Source of the DNA: Progne subis subis
Taxonomy: Eukaryota; Chordata; Aves; Passeriformes; Hirundinidae
Direction: 5' to 3'
Length of the DNA: 64,000 nt
Assembly (NCBI GenBank): GCA_022316685.1
Contig: JAKJHU010000067.1
Coordinates: 930,001 to 994,000, forward strand
This document shows positions 24,255-35,284 of this stretch, piece by piece (position 1 is the first letter of the stretch; every line of letters starts with the position of its first letter). A program made the translations under genes and the position numbers. The notes under the pieces were generated by a model. That model had not been told where the DNA came from, did no database searches, and was given only the letters and a program-made list of their open reading frames with translations.

Positions 24255-24489
24255 GATAATGAAACAGGGATTCTAATCAGTAGCCCAGTGTGAGAATTTG
24301 CACACTGTCCTTCTCTTGTTTAAAAGTAATGGTATACACAAAGATAGAAGGTATAAGAAAAATGTGTCAATCACTTTCTCAAGGACTGAAGAGAAAAATA
24401 TTTCAGTGCCACCTCAGACCCAGACTGTGGAATTAAAAAAAAAAGTATTTTTAGGAAGTTCCAGTTTTATTCTGTAAGGCAGAAACATC

Positions 24490-24640
24490 TACTATTTTAG
24501 ATTCAGACAATGTTATGGTCATTTAGCCCGACCTCTTGTAAAACATGAACAATAGTATCTTATTCAGTGACTTCTGCAATTAGTCATTAGCCTAGAAATG
24601 CTGTCTTTTTCTGATTTAGATCTACTACTGGCTATCGTGT
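24490..24640 (-). mobile_element. Ancient CR1-like fragment
   Basis: 'GGTCATTTAGCCCGACCTCT' near 24518, followed by a 'TGTAAAACA..AACAATAG.ATCTTATTCAGTGACTTCTGCA' pattern, resembles the reverse complement of the 3' end of old amniote CR1 lineages (their GGTCAT.TAGTCC.ACCTCCTGTATAACACAGG..CCAGTGA motif). Highly diverged; no open frame. Confidence 0.55.
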
Positions 24641-25704
24641 TTAAGGCTAGCTTTTATTTAGTGAAAAATAAATATTAGCTGGTGAGATTTGAAAATTTTT
24701 GAAATTGTTCCTTTAAACCTCGTGTCACTGTCACTTTTTATTATTCTTGGGTGATTAGTACCTTGATGTCATGAAGATAGCTGCCTATATGTTGCTTGCA
24801 ACTCTACTCTCTCTTGTAGTCTCTTGGTAATGTGGCAGGCAAAAAAATAGCAATTTTGTTTCCTCATTCACACCAATCAAGATATTGGTGTCTGATTTAA
24901 CCTACCATTAAAAATGTCAGCCTGTAAAAATACAAGCACTTTTTACATTACTGTGGAACTTGAGATACCAGAGTCACATTTAGCTGCACTAACTCATTAT
25001 TTTAAAAGAGTATATTATGTAGTACAGTGAGATAAGAGTGGTAACATTTTCTCATAGATCAAATGAGAAAATACACACCATAAATCTGTAAAGGCTAAGG
25101 ATGCAGATCCACTGCTTTTGACAGAAGACCTGCCAAAGTTACTGAATACACATAATTTCTGATACCATTAAAATAAGTTGTCCCCAATTGCAGGCTGCCT
25201 AAATCTTCATTCAATAAAAACAGTAGCTCAGCTATCGTACCTTTTTAGAATTTTTAATCCCAGCATAGAGTGTATTTCTTGTTTGTGTTAAAAAATTCTA
25301 GTGCACAGATCAGGAGAATAAAAGAATAAGCAAATTAAAACCTAATTCCCATGCTATCTTCATAGTAGAATTTGAGCAGCCCGGAAAGATACCCTGTGCA
25401 TGTGCATACACCCACAGCGAAGTCTGTGGGTGGTAAATTCATTGACAAGCAGTTAAAAATAAAAAGCAAAGCCCACTTGGTTAATTGCTCATGTTGCTTG
25501 CTTTTGCAGTTGGCATTTTCTCATATCAAAATGAAGTACTCTTTTCCAACATAAGACTTTAAAGACAAAAGAAATGTTGAACTGTTTCCAAACCAAGTAA
25601 ACCCTTTCCTGAAATTTTACAACTAGAATATCTTTAACTTTCACATGTAACATAGAAGAGAACCAGAAGAACAATAACAGTAACCATTAGTTTTAAAATT
25701 TTAG
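24641..25704. other. AT-rich region, nothing identified
   Basis: No recognised repeat or gene. Confidence 0.55.
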
Positions 25705-25776
25705 GTGGATGTGTAAATATAAACCAAGTTGTGTGTTATCAGTGTCTCAGTGCAATGACACCTACATGGAAATCAG
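25705..25776 (+). other. Candidate 72-nt exon (weak)
   Basis: A segment between TTTTAG (ending 25704) and a perfect consensus donor CAG|GTAAGT at 25774-25782. One frame is open throughout (23 codons with three cysteines); the others are closed. Its length is a multiple of three, and it would be phase 2 on both sides. The polypyrimidine tract is only moderate. I do not recognise the peptide. One open frame over 72 nt is expected by chance, so only the donor argues for it. Confidence 0.12.
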
Positions 25777-25852
25777 GTAAGTTAAAGTTTTTATGTGATA
25801 CAGTAGGATAGAAAACCTAAATTGTTTCACTGTTTTCCAGTGAGCATTATAC

Positions 25853-25992
25853 AGATATTTAGCTCAGGTGATTAGAGCATTGTGCTAATAGCGTCAAGGT
25901 TATGGGTTTAATCCCTGTAAGAGCCATTAATTTAAGAGTTGGATGTGGTGACCCTTGTGGGTGCATTCCAACTCAGAATATTATGTAATTCC
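25853..25992 (+). mobile_element. tRNA-Ile-derived SINE with CR1-like tail
   Basis: The first ~74 bp track a tRNA-Ile: an A-box-like TTAGCTCAGGTGATTAGAGC at 25859-25878, an anticodon region TGCTAATAGCG (AAT in the loop) near 25882, a B-box-like GGGTTTAATCC at 25904-25914 and an acceptor end AGAGCCA at 25920-25926. The 3' half, 'GGTGACCCTTGTGGGTGCAT' near 25948 then 'TCCAACTCAGAATATTATGT' near 25966, is the 3' end of CR1 elements. A tRNA head with a LINE-matching tail defines a SINE moved by CR1; the composition matches the tRNA-Ile SINE of zebra finch (TguSINE1, from memory). Mutated acceptor stem and boxes argue against a functional tRNA. Confidence 0.85.
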
Positions 25993-27640
25993 TTGTGTAG
26001 CCAAGCCTAATTTCACACATTCTATGATGGGAGCAGCTGTAGTTATTATAAGGTCCAACTAGTGAGTGGACCAAAATTATTCCCTCAATAAACGTTATTT
26101 TCTCAATTGATTGACATGATTGGTGAGTAAGAGCAGCCCTCTCTTGGTATGCAGTTGGTGAAAGTACTTCATTTCTCCAGTGACTATAATTGAATCTTTG
26201 AATGATACAGTCAGATTTCTTTGTCTGCATTGTTAATTTCAACAGCTGGATAAGACTAATCCTTTGGCCATAGTGATCCACAAATTCTTGGAAAGCATTA
26301 ATAACAATTTAGTTGTACAGAAGATGTAGAAAACATCTTGAGAATGTGATCCTAATTAACAGATTTTATTCTACTTAATTGAGAACTTATTAGGAATATG
26401 GATGTAGGACCTACCTAGAAAGACCAAGTATGAAATTGTTACATTTATAATCTTCAAAATTGGATCGCAGAAATACAGTAGAACCAAAACAGGAGTGCAA
26501 ACTTCAAGAGAAATAGGAATTTGCATGCAATGATTTGCCAGAAACTGTTAGTCCTGTGAAGGAAAATCTGAAGAGTTATGAGTGATAAACCCCACTAAAC
26601 TGCATATTTTCATGACAAACCTGGCTAAACTGCATGATCTTGAACAAAAGAGGAAAACATTCAGAAAATAGGAATTGTTTATCTGAATGGCAGCCAAAAA
26701 TGTGTTAGTAGTGACTACATCTACTTGATAGAATACCTTATCTTTTGGGGTCCCTTCTAAACTTATGATTTATGAAGTACAGTGGCCTTTTGCAAAGTGT
26801 CAGCTTATATGTATTTAAACTATATATAGCTTAAATGATTTTTTGCTCCTCAGTTCCTTTGGTCATCTCTGCCGTTCTTTTATCTTACCCTCACCCCTCT
26901 AGACATGTAGAGATGCAGTTTAATAAATCAAAAATATATCCTGAGGACCAAACTGAAACTCTGGTTTCCATTCGTTGTTTCTTGTTTGTTTTTTAATCTT
27001 CCTCGCAGTTTCTACTGATTTATTGCTATTAAGTCTATTAATATAATAGACTTAAAAAAGTAGAGATTTAAAATAGCTGGTGAAAAAAGATGCTGAAAAT
27101 TCTTGCTGTGGAGTGCTTATGAAAATTCTTTTCCCCCCAAGCCACTTATTTTTAATTATATATTTAAGCATTAGGGATATATTTTCCACCTGGTAATTGA
27201 TTCAGCATATTGCACCATAAATTTTGCTTTCTCATTAGCTGTATGGCTTTTTGTTATGTAAATAAAATACAGAATGAAAAATCAGCAATGGCTGTAGCTC
27301 CCAGTCTTTAGTTAATAATTTTCTTTCCATTTACTTCCTACTTCCTTTTATTGAGTCTTATGATACAAGTGGCCAGTTACACAAACTTGCAAGAACTGGT
27401 GCCAGAGAAATAAAGACACCAGCACCTGTGCAGAACTGCAGCTTATAAGGAACTCAAAACCAGCTACAGAAATAAGCAGCAGCCAAAGTCTGGAGTGTCA
27501 CTGAGCACACAGAAGTGAGGACGTTTGGGTTAGGGAGACAAGCAAACACATTCATAGACCTCCAAAAAATTCAGAACTGCGAGGACTACATAATAATGAA
27601 TTGCTGCATTGGTTTAGCATAGATGGTAAAAGCCAACCAC
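25993..27640. other. AT-rich region; possible conserved patch
   Basis: Mostly unique AT-rich sequence. An imperfect ~34-bp duplication around ACTAAACTGCAT lies at 26590 and 26627. The part at 27100-27310 (TTTTTAATTATATATTTAAG, GGTAATTGATTCAGCA) has the repeat-free, homeodomain-site-rich look of a conserved non-coding element, with low confidence. From 27370 the sequence becomes richer in GC towards the island. Confidence 0.4.
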
Positions 27641-28330
27641 TGAATGGCTTTCAAGATGGATGGCTGGAGCAGCCAATTAAATATAGGGTCACCTCTGGGT
27701 CACACAAGCATAAAATCAGCCTGAGAAGCCCCGGGGAGTTTTCTCTTCTTCTGGTTCAGTCACCAGGTAACATCATGGGCAGCAGAGGAAGGCCTGGCTC
27801 AGGCCCCGCTGCCTTTGGGCAGTCAGTCCAGGCTCGACCAGGCCTCCGGGAGCTGTTGCCTGCATGGAGAGCGGCCCGGGCCGGCTGGGGCTCCTTTCCC
27901 CCGCTGAGCCCCTTTCCCCCGGCTGAACCCCTTTCCCTCGGCTGAGCCCCTTTCCCCCGGCTGAACCCCTTTCCCTCGGCTGAGCCCCTTTCCCCCGGCC
28001 GAGCCCCCTTTTCCCAGCTGCTAGCAGGGGAGAGCAGAGGCTGCAGCTCAGCAGTGCTGGCCACGTGCCCAGGGCCGCGGCGCAGGGGGCCAAGCCATGG
28101 CCAGGCTTGATGGCAGCTGGCAGCAAAGGAGGGGAACCTGCAGCTTCTAGTAGCAACTCTAAGCTGAGCCACCCTAAATGAGACCGAGGGGTGGAGGGAA
28201 AGTCATCCACCAGCCTCCCCCATCAGCATGGCTTTGCGTCTCTACATCCCTCCATCTCCGCAGAGACCATGTGACCACTACAGGTCTGAACAAATCCAAC
28301 TCTTTCCTGACACAGATGAGGCTTCCGGAG
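27641..28330. other. GC-rich island, possible retroelement remnant
   Basis: A sharply GC-rich block of about 600-700 bp in an otherwise AT-rich window. It contains a 19-bp minisatellite (27888-28020), CCGCGG-type CpGs near 28076 and several GGCC/GGGCC runs. On the minus strand the flank at 27600-27770 carries TATATTTAATTGG and CCAAT-like words. Minus-strand open frames of about 140 codons span the island but are repetitive (Gly/Arg/Lys-rich) and in two overlapping frames, so I do not call a gene. It may be an unrecognised LTR or leader region on the minus strand, or a small CpG island. Confidence 0.4.
27888..28020. repeat. Alternating 19-bp minisatellite
   Basis: Seven head-to-tail 19-bp units. 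The middle ones alternate between GCCCCTTTCCCCCGGCTGA (from 27908 and 27946) and ACCCCTTTCCCTCGGCTGA (from 27927 and 27965), so the array has a 38-bp higher-order period. The first and last units are degenerate. Confidence 0.93.
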
Positions 28331-29460
28331 TTCTAACCTTTCTCAGAGAGAGAGAAAAAAGGCCAAATTGGAGATATGTAAAGAGACAATATGAAGATGT
28401 CTAAGTCAGTGAAAGAAGAGTGACCCCTGAGGTTGAAGAGATGACAAGTCACCTTAGTTCTGGGATGAAATTTCCTATGAGTTGTGGTAGCAAACTGTAA
28501 CATGAATATGCTATAGTATTCCCTTAAATTGTGGACAATATGAGTTGGGGAGACGATTTGTGGATTTCTTTTGAGCAAAAGTATCTGTGATTTACTGAGT
28601 GAATATTAAACTAGAAACTGTAATTTAGTGATCTTATGAGATGTTTGAACAGAGAAAAATTAGAAGAATCCCTCTGTGCCAGTGAATAATTGAGAAGATA
28701 TCTCTGTTCTTTGAGATGAAAAATACTTTGCCTTTGAGGTTGTGCATCTTTAAAATGTGACACCTCAATACGAGTCCACAGCCCATATGTAGTCGCTGGA
28801 AAGTCTACCTGATATAGGTGCCGAAGTTCCCAGGTGAGCAGCTTTTGTGAGAAGTGGAAGCCATAAAAAGACTGTTTCTCTTGTAGAAAGTTACCAGAAC
28901 AAATAAGGAGAAACTTCGCTCTCTCAAAAGACTGAATGAAAGACTATTTTATAAGTGGTAGTGATCTGTTTAGAATTGATAAAATTGATTTGTGATTTAA
29001 AAAAAAAAAAAAAAATCTATGCCCATCATTTTTACTCACATACTCACATTTTTCAACTGTTTCTTTTTGAGTGAAAAGAAAAATATTTTTTGTCTGCTTC
29101 CCCTGAATCTATTATGCTACAAGAAAATAACACACTATATTTATTTATTCCTTCATTAATGGAAGAATTTAGAATATGTTTGATGAAATATATTTCTGAA
29201 CCAGAAATGCCTCTCAGAAATCTGATGGTTTCAAAACCAACAACATGTCTCTTTTCAATAATGACAAAAACTAGCATTACATCTGTACTCTGTATGACTC
29301 AAATAGCTCTGGAATGGTGAAAGCTGAGAGAGTACAAGTGGTTGAACTCAATTATGTAGACAGGAAGTTTGGGCAGATGTTTCAATACAATATCTTATAC
29401 TGATAGTGTTGAATACTGATTCTAGAATTCTATGCGTTTCATCTTCTGACAGAAATATTG
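28331..29460. other. AT-rich region, nothing identified
   Basis: Only a short A run at 29000-29015; no gene seen. Confidence 0.55.
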
Positions 29461-29611
29461 GGTTGGTTTGTTTTTTGTTTTAGTTCAGGTGGGGTTTTTT
29501 TGGTGTTTGTTTGTTTGTTTTTTTTTTTTTTTAATTGTTGTTGTTTGGTTTTGGGTTTTTTTGGGGGGGAGATTGTTTTGGGAATTTTTGTTTTGTTTTT
29601 GTTTGTTTTTA
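29461..29611. repeat. T/G-rich low-complexity tract
   Basis: About 150 bp of T and G with GTTT, GTTTT and GGTTTT words and a T run near 29519-29532. Similar tracts occur at 11487, 20829 and 61130. Confidence 0.85.
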
Positions 29612-30581
29612 AAGTTATTAGGAAAATGAAATTGTAATTGTCTAATCAACACTACTTTCTGGTGTAATTTTGATATTTATTTCCAACTCTTGATTTTTTA
29701 CTTTTCTTTTAGAGGCCTCTTGAAACTTTTATTGAATATATATGCTCATATTTGAGTTCCAGAAGTGTTTTGAATAATTTTGAGTATTTTATATATATCT
29801 GCCAACTCATGAGCTCATGATTGCAAAGTATCTTTTGCGACAGGTGTTGAAATCATCAATAGAACTTTCTTAAAATGGTTACTCATTAAAAAAAAAAAAA
29901 AAAAAAAAAGCAACTATCTACAGAATCAGTAAATTTCTTTTTCCCTTCTATTTTTTCTCTGCCTTTAAAATTGCTTGGCCTCTGGTCCTAGTGTAGTTTC
30001 ACTGCCTACACATTTGATAGCTATAAAATATTTAATGCCAGAGAAGAAAAGGAAAAAAAAAAACAAACACTTTCTTTCCTAATTTATGTTCTGGTACTGT
30101 CACTAACTCTTAAAAAGAAGTATCTTACAATCTGTAGAGGAAAGATATCTAAGTAAACCTTTAAATACTTTAGATGGTGGCTGCCTTCTGTTTCAGTGAA
30201 ACATACTGAAGGAAACTTCCTTACAAACTGTTCTTGAAAGTTGCACAGGATAAAGTGTCCCTTAACAAGCCAAAATAAGCAGATACAATAACTGAAAACA
30301 TTCTATTCTTGAAAATATTATCAAATCCTATTCACAGATGGATTGAGAGCTAAATTACAGCAACCTTTGAGCATCATGCACATCACTGTTCTATCAGAGC
30401 TGGTTATCCAGCAACAAAAATATCCATCAGGATCTAGTTTGACAGATCTATATCAGTTATGATTGCAACAAGATGTTATTTCATTTATGTAACCCAAACA
30501 TTAAAAAAAAGTTGCAATATCAATAGTAAACTGGAAGGATGTCTAGTTCTAGATATCCAGTGGTGTATTTCAAGTACAGCA

Positions 30582-30617
<36 letters not shown>

Positions 30618-31273
30618 CAAAACAAAACAAAACAAAAAAACCCACAAAACAATCAATATGCAAAGGCCTAATTAATATTTGAGTTTACTTAAAATGATAT
30701 TCTGAGTACTTGCTTTTTGGTGCATATGTGGAAACATACACACCATTGAATTCTCCTTAAAGCATCCCCACTGCTGAGATGCTGCATCTCAACAGAAGAA
30801 CTTTTCTGCAATAGCATTCCAGTAATAATCTATGGTCATGAATACAGAATTGCAGCATATTGCCATGTATTTTTCTAATATAGAGCTAAATGCTTTGTCA
30901 AGACTGGAATGAATCTTACTATGGCAATTATGAATACAGATAAAATAATACTCCCTTTGTTTCAATGTTTTCTTTACAAAAAAACCCCAAAATGAAACAG
31001 CCAACCCACTAAAAACCCTCTTTTTTTTCTGCTAAAATGTAAAAATAATAATTAAAAAAAAGGCATCAAAACAAAAAAACCTAGTTACATGTTTTATAAT
31101 GGCAAATATATTTTCAAAACCATAGGTAATGAATAATAACCTATGCCGGCATGTCTGTGCCACAGTGGAACAAAAAAATAACTGTTGTGAAGAAAAGCAC
31201 TCAATAAAGTATCATTCTACTGAGTTTATGGGATAGTAATGTATAATGTCACAATACGTGTCATTTTAATTAT
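29612..31273. other. AT-rich region with simple repeats
   Basis: A poly-A run at 29888-29909 and short A runs elsewhere. No gene or interspersed repeat recognised. Confidence 0.55.
30585..30640. repeat. (AAAAC)n microsatellite
   Basis: Around ten copies of AAAAC, with longer A runs at each end. Confidence 0.95.
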
Positions 31274-31607
31274 TGTTGTAATGCATTAATTGGGTTTATA
31301 TTGTGTTTCATCAGATTTGTAATGCTTTTTCTCTGTATCACAGTGGTCAGTCCTTGCTCAGCAGTGCCCATCCCCCACACTGGAATGTAACCCAAACCTG
31401 GTCCACTCCCACTTTATCCCTGATTGGGCAGTGGCTTGTCCCTGCCTCTGGGCCCTGCCCCCTAGGGAAAAAGCCCAAGCAGAGGAGCGGCCTTGCTCTC
31501 TCTTGCACCGGCGTCCACAGGGTTATATCCCACCCGGTGAGAGAGCAGGCTCTTTCCTTTTGCCATCAGTGGTTGTCTGGTCTCATAAAGAAACCCCACA
31601 TCACACA
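31274..31607 (+). mobile_element. Solo LTR, family A copy 3
   Basis: A 334-bp LTR beginning TGTTGTAATGCATTAATTGG and ending ATCACACA. It is flanked by the perfect 6-bp direct repeat AATTAT at 31268-31273 and 31608-31613. It carries the family blocks 'CCACACTGGAATGTAACCC' near 31375, 'CCTGATTGGGCAGTGG' near 31420 and 'TTTCCTTTTGCCATCAGTGG' near 31553. Compared with copy 2 it has lost about 25 bp containing the AATAAA signal. The terminal TCACACA is an extra seven bases beyond the CCACA end of copy 2. Solo LTR; no internal region. Confidence 0.9.
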
Positions 31608-31613
31608 AATTAT

Positions 31614-32439
31614 CCTCAAAATAATGTAAAACACATACCATCTTTTACATGACTACATATTTGTAGGTCCTGCTTATGTATACTTGGCTCCTACTTTATT
31701 CCAAGAATTAGTGGGGATTTTTCACTTCCCTTCAGCTTCTTACAATAATTAGGAAATGTTTAAATGAGTGAATTAAGACAGGCTGAATTTCTAGTAGTAC
31801 TTAGAAGCAGCTATGTGAGCCGGCTGTGGTGGGGAAGCCAGTTACTTTGATGCGGCACTGTGAATGAGCTAGTATATCCTACTACAAAGTATAACTTTAG
31901 ATCAGAATCATTTACGTGCCATCAATACTTTAATCTGTCCACAGAGTCACTTAGAATCAGGATGAAATGTTTGGTTTCTGAGGGAAATATGAGTACAGTT
32001 ATGTTTTCATCATGTTGGTAAAAATTCAAAATACATTGGTTGATTTATGCTGGTCATGATAACATAGTTTGAGCAGAAGGAAGACCAAGTTCCCACCCTA
32101 ATTTCTACTTTAACACTTGGAAAATTCCCTAATCTAGAAAACACACTGAAATTGTTTGCAAATATGACAAAAATGTGTCTGATTTTGTTGCTGAACAGAA
32201 GAGGGGCTGATTAAGTGTTTCATATTCAGCATGTAAGCTTGAAAAAAAAAACCAAAAAAAACCCAACATTCAGCACTTCTCAGACATTTTATTTCTAAAT
32301 GCAGATGTTTTGTAAAGTTCACAGTTTTAAAACTTTGGTATTTTCATTTTCCTATGCCATTTTAAAAGATCATAGTGGAAGGACTTGACATAATTATTAT
32401 CTCTCCCCTGTGTTTTATGGATAAGACTTATATAGCCAG
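31614..32439. other. AT-rich unique sequence
   Basis: No recognised repeat or gene. Confidence 0.5.
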
Positions 32440-33190
32440 GTGCTCCTTGTAACCACTTTTAATCATTCATTTCTAAAAAGGCAATTATAAATTCCCTATC
32501 CATGGTAAACATTTAACCTCTCATGTCAGCAGGGTCTATCTTGTTGTTCTAAAGAGATTTTAGCTGTGAAGTGAAGATGGTTTGAATTAAGTGTTTCAGC
32601 TCCCTGGAAATTATAGGAGCATCCTACCAACATCGCTCTAATCAGAAATCTATTTCCACTCTTCTGCCTTAAATAGTATCAGTCCAGAATGTGTACAGGG
32701 ACGGGGAGAATCCCTTTAACAAATTTCACTGCCAACTGTCCCTCAAATGGTACAAAGTGACATTGCTGTTGAATAGAAGGTGCTGACTGTTATCTGTGGT
32801 TAATAGCAGTCTTTTGCTAGCCCCCATTCAGCTGCCAGTTAGCACAAAGCCATGTCTGCACGACTTTTAAAGGGTCTGAATTAATACACCCAGACAATCA
32901 ATGGTTTCTACCCCTTCCACAAGGGCATTGGTTTGTTACCATTGCTAGATGCTGTCAACAGAAAATGACACAGGAGTTACAAAAGGTAAAATGGTGTCAA
33001 TTTAATCAGAGAACAGACAAAAGGCAAACAATGCTGTCCTGGAAAGGAGTATAGCAAGGAGACTCAGAGGTTGGTGTAAGCCACACTTGGCAGGTCCCAG
33101 TGAAACCAGACTGAAATTCAATGATACAAAATCCAGCAATGTGACACACAGGATGAGAGCTGTTGTTTCCATTCAATTAAAATCAGTGAC
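32440..33190. promoter_or_regulatory. Candidate conserved non-coding block
   Basis: About 750 bp free of simple repeats and recognised transposons, with balanced composition between AT-rich flanks. Motif-like words include TCTAATCAG near 32638, TGAATTAAG near 32583, CTGAATTAATACACC near 32877, TACAAAGTGAC near 32751 (Sox-like core), TTTAATCAGAG near 33001 and AACAATGCTGTCC near 33028. Texture and motifs suggest a developmental enhancer cluster, but no conservation test is possible from a single sequence. Confidence 0.28.
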
Positions 33191-34092
33191 TGCTGCTGGC
33201 ATAAAATAAATTTGACAAAATACCAAGAGAACCTGTATTGTAGGTCAAACTATTTTCCTTCTAAACTGAAAGAAAATAACAGTGGGAAATGAGTTAGTGC
33301 AATTGTTGTCTAAATTACACAAAATAATAATAAAAAGTCATCCTGCAATTTCCTGTTCACTGTGAAGTTAAACAAAACTCTACTGATAGAGATGATCCTA
33401 CTATAAAACTAAGCAATTTGAAGTGTTTACATATTTATTAAAATAGGCTGCAAGAATTTTAAGATTCTTCTTTTTAGATTTCACGCTGTGTTGTATGCAT
33501 AATGTCTCAAAAATCTCCTTATTTTCAAGGATTTATAGAAAAATAACACGATCTTGCTTCTTATTTGTAAAAAAGTTAGTTTTGCAAATAGTCCAATTAT
33601 GCATTTCTTTAATGTGTGTTTCTTATACTGAGAGGATATTGTAACCTGACTATATGTCAACTCAAAGTTCACTGCTTCTATGTTCCTCTCTGAGGTGAGT
33701 CTTGTAAAGAAAGCTTAGTGCTCAGGCAGGGAGGGATCCAAATGGTGTCTGATCTGATCTACCTGGGTTAGGAGAATAAATCTCACATTAGGAGAATTAA
33801 TTTCACATGTCCAATAGCCTAGATGCAGGTTTGCAAACATTTAGGCTCAAGTTCTATTTGCCTAATGTTGAACACCAAGCAAGTGTTCTTTTCTAGGTGA
33901 TGTAAATTCAGAGAGTTATTTAGTGTTCTGAAGTTCTGAATCAACTAGAGATGCCCTATATCTCTCTCCACTGCATACACAAGAAATGTAAAGGTTTGAT
34001 TTTCTAATATTATTTGGGATAACTTTGTTCCTTTGTGTGTACCTGAAGACAATCCTGTAATGAATGATAATTTTTAGAGTCCAGAAAACTCC

Positions 34093-34097
<5 letters not shown>
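33191..34097. other. AT-rich region, nothing identified
   Basis: A pair of near-identical ~20-bp words, TTAGGAGAAT.AAT.TCACA, lies at 33769 and 33789. Nothing else recognised. Confidence 0.5.

Positions 34098-34148
<51 letters not shown>
34098..34148. repeat. Poly-T tract, 51 bases
   Basis: Uninterrupted T run; no retroelement end is recognisable next to it. Confidence 0.95.
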
Positions 34149-34153
<5 letters not shown>

Positions 34154-34374
34154 GTAAACCATTAAGATGGGAAAACATTAGAAAGAAAATATCTTTAGTA
34201 TTTTGAATATATGCACTTAAGAATGTAAGATGTTCAAGATGATATAACTGCTATGGTCAGGTGAACCAACTGTTAATCAAATATTGGTAATACATGAATG
34301 CTTATATTAAGGAGCTTTTTGACTAATTAATCCATCTAACTTTCTTGTTCTGTTTTGCTGACTATTTATTGTAT

Positions 34375-34378
<4 letters not shown>

Positions 34379-34413
<35 letters not shown>
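34379..34413. repeat. Poly-A tract, 35 bases
   Basis: Uninterrupted A run about 230 bp downstream of the poly-T tract, so the two are inverted relative to each other. Confidence 0.95.
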
Positions 34414-34416
<3 letters not shown>

Positions 34417-35284
34417 CTTCTGAGAATTTGCAAAGACCTTTACATATAAATATAATTTCTTGACCTACATAATAAGTCTAGAACTTATTTATGTGTTCTG
34501 AAGGCCTTTCTGGTCATCTGCATGTCATTTCTGCCTGTAAACTACTTCAAAGTAAATGAAAGTAACTGTAATCAAAATGACCTTGTAAGATGTAAAGTGA
34601 TGAGGGCAGGTGCCAGCCTGGTAACAGCTCTTCAGTCATATGGCATTCTACTGTGGGAAACAGCTGGACTGTAGATTTATGAATGAGGATTCATTAAAGA
34701 AACATCAGTATTACCTTGCATCGACAATTAATCTGGTGGGAAGCCACCTAAACTTGATGTTTAGGTGGCTAATCTGCCAATGTAAGGCAAATTTCTGGCC
34801 TTCTGAAATAGCACAGTCAGCTTCCTTGATGTCGGAGCAACTTGTGTTGTAAACAGTCACAAGCAAGTAGATGGTGAAATGAGTTGAAGATGCAACTGCC
34901 GAAACCTGATGTGTTGTTCAGAGCCACTCACCCTTGGCTTTATCTATCCTAACATTAGATATCTGAAAGGTTGTTATCATAAGCTGTTATCATAAACTGA
35001 TGTCTCCAATAAAACAGATGGAAAGAAGCATACACATTCCATACTAGAACTTTGGATGTGATCACTTGTGACTTGAAAGTGCATCTTTTCTCTATTGACA
35101 ACCATTTTGTTTTTCAGCCTGTGGTGCCTATTTTCAGGAGCTACAATGTTAGATAACGTGAAATGAACACCTAATTTAATTATCTAGTTAATTTCTGAGC
35201 AGAAACAGGTTTTATACAAAAGTATGACTTGAAAAAGCTACTTTAATGAGTATTATCGTCAAATATTTTGAAGCAATATCTTTT
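34414..35284. other. Unique sequence with a perfect hairpin
   Basis: Unassigned sequence. It holds the 12-bp perfect inverted repeat at 34742-34770 and a 15-bp tandem word TGTTATCATAA.C near 34973 and 34988. No gene is seen. Confidence 0.5.
34742..34770. repeat. Perfect 12-bp inverted repeat
   Basis: AGCCACCTAAAC (34742-34753), a 5-base loop TTGAT, and GTTTAGGTGGCT (34759-34770), an exact reverse complement. The stem does not extend further, which is shorter than a microRNA precursor. Confidence 0.95.

Noticed and set aside
25853..25926. A functional tRNA-Ile gene
   Set aside because: The acceptor stem is mutated, the B box reads GGTTTAAT instead of GGTTCGAT, and a CR1-type tail follows directly, so it is a SINE.
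27756..28210. Minus-strand open frames of about 140 codons in the GC-rich island
   Set aside because: They overlap in two frames, consist largely of the translated minisatellite, and stop-poor GC-rich DNA makes long open frames likely. No domain is recognisable.
34098..34413. Poly-T and poly-A tracts as ends of processed pseudogenes or L1 elements
   Set aside because: No mRNA-like body, target duplication or L1 sequence is adjacent, and such elements are rare in birds.
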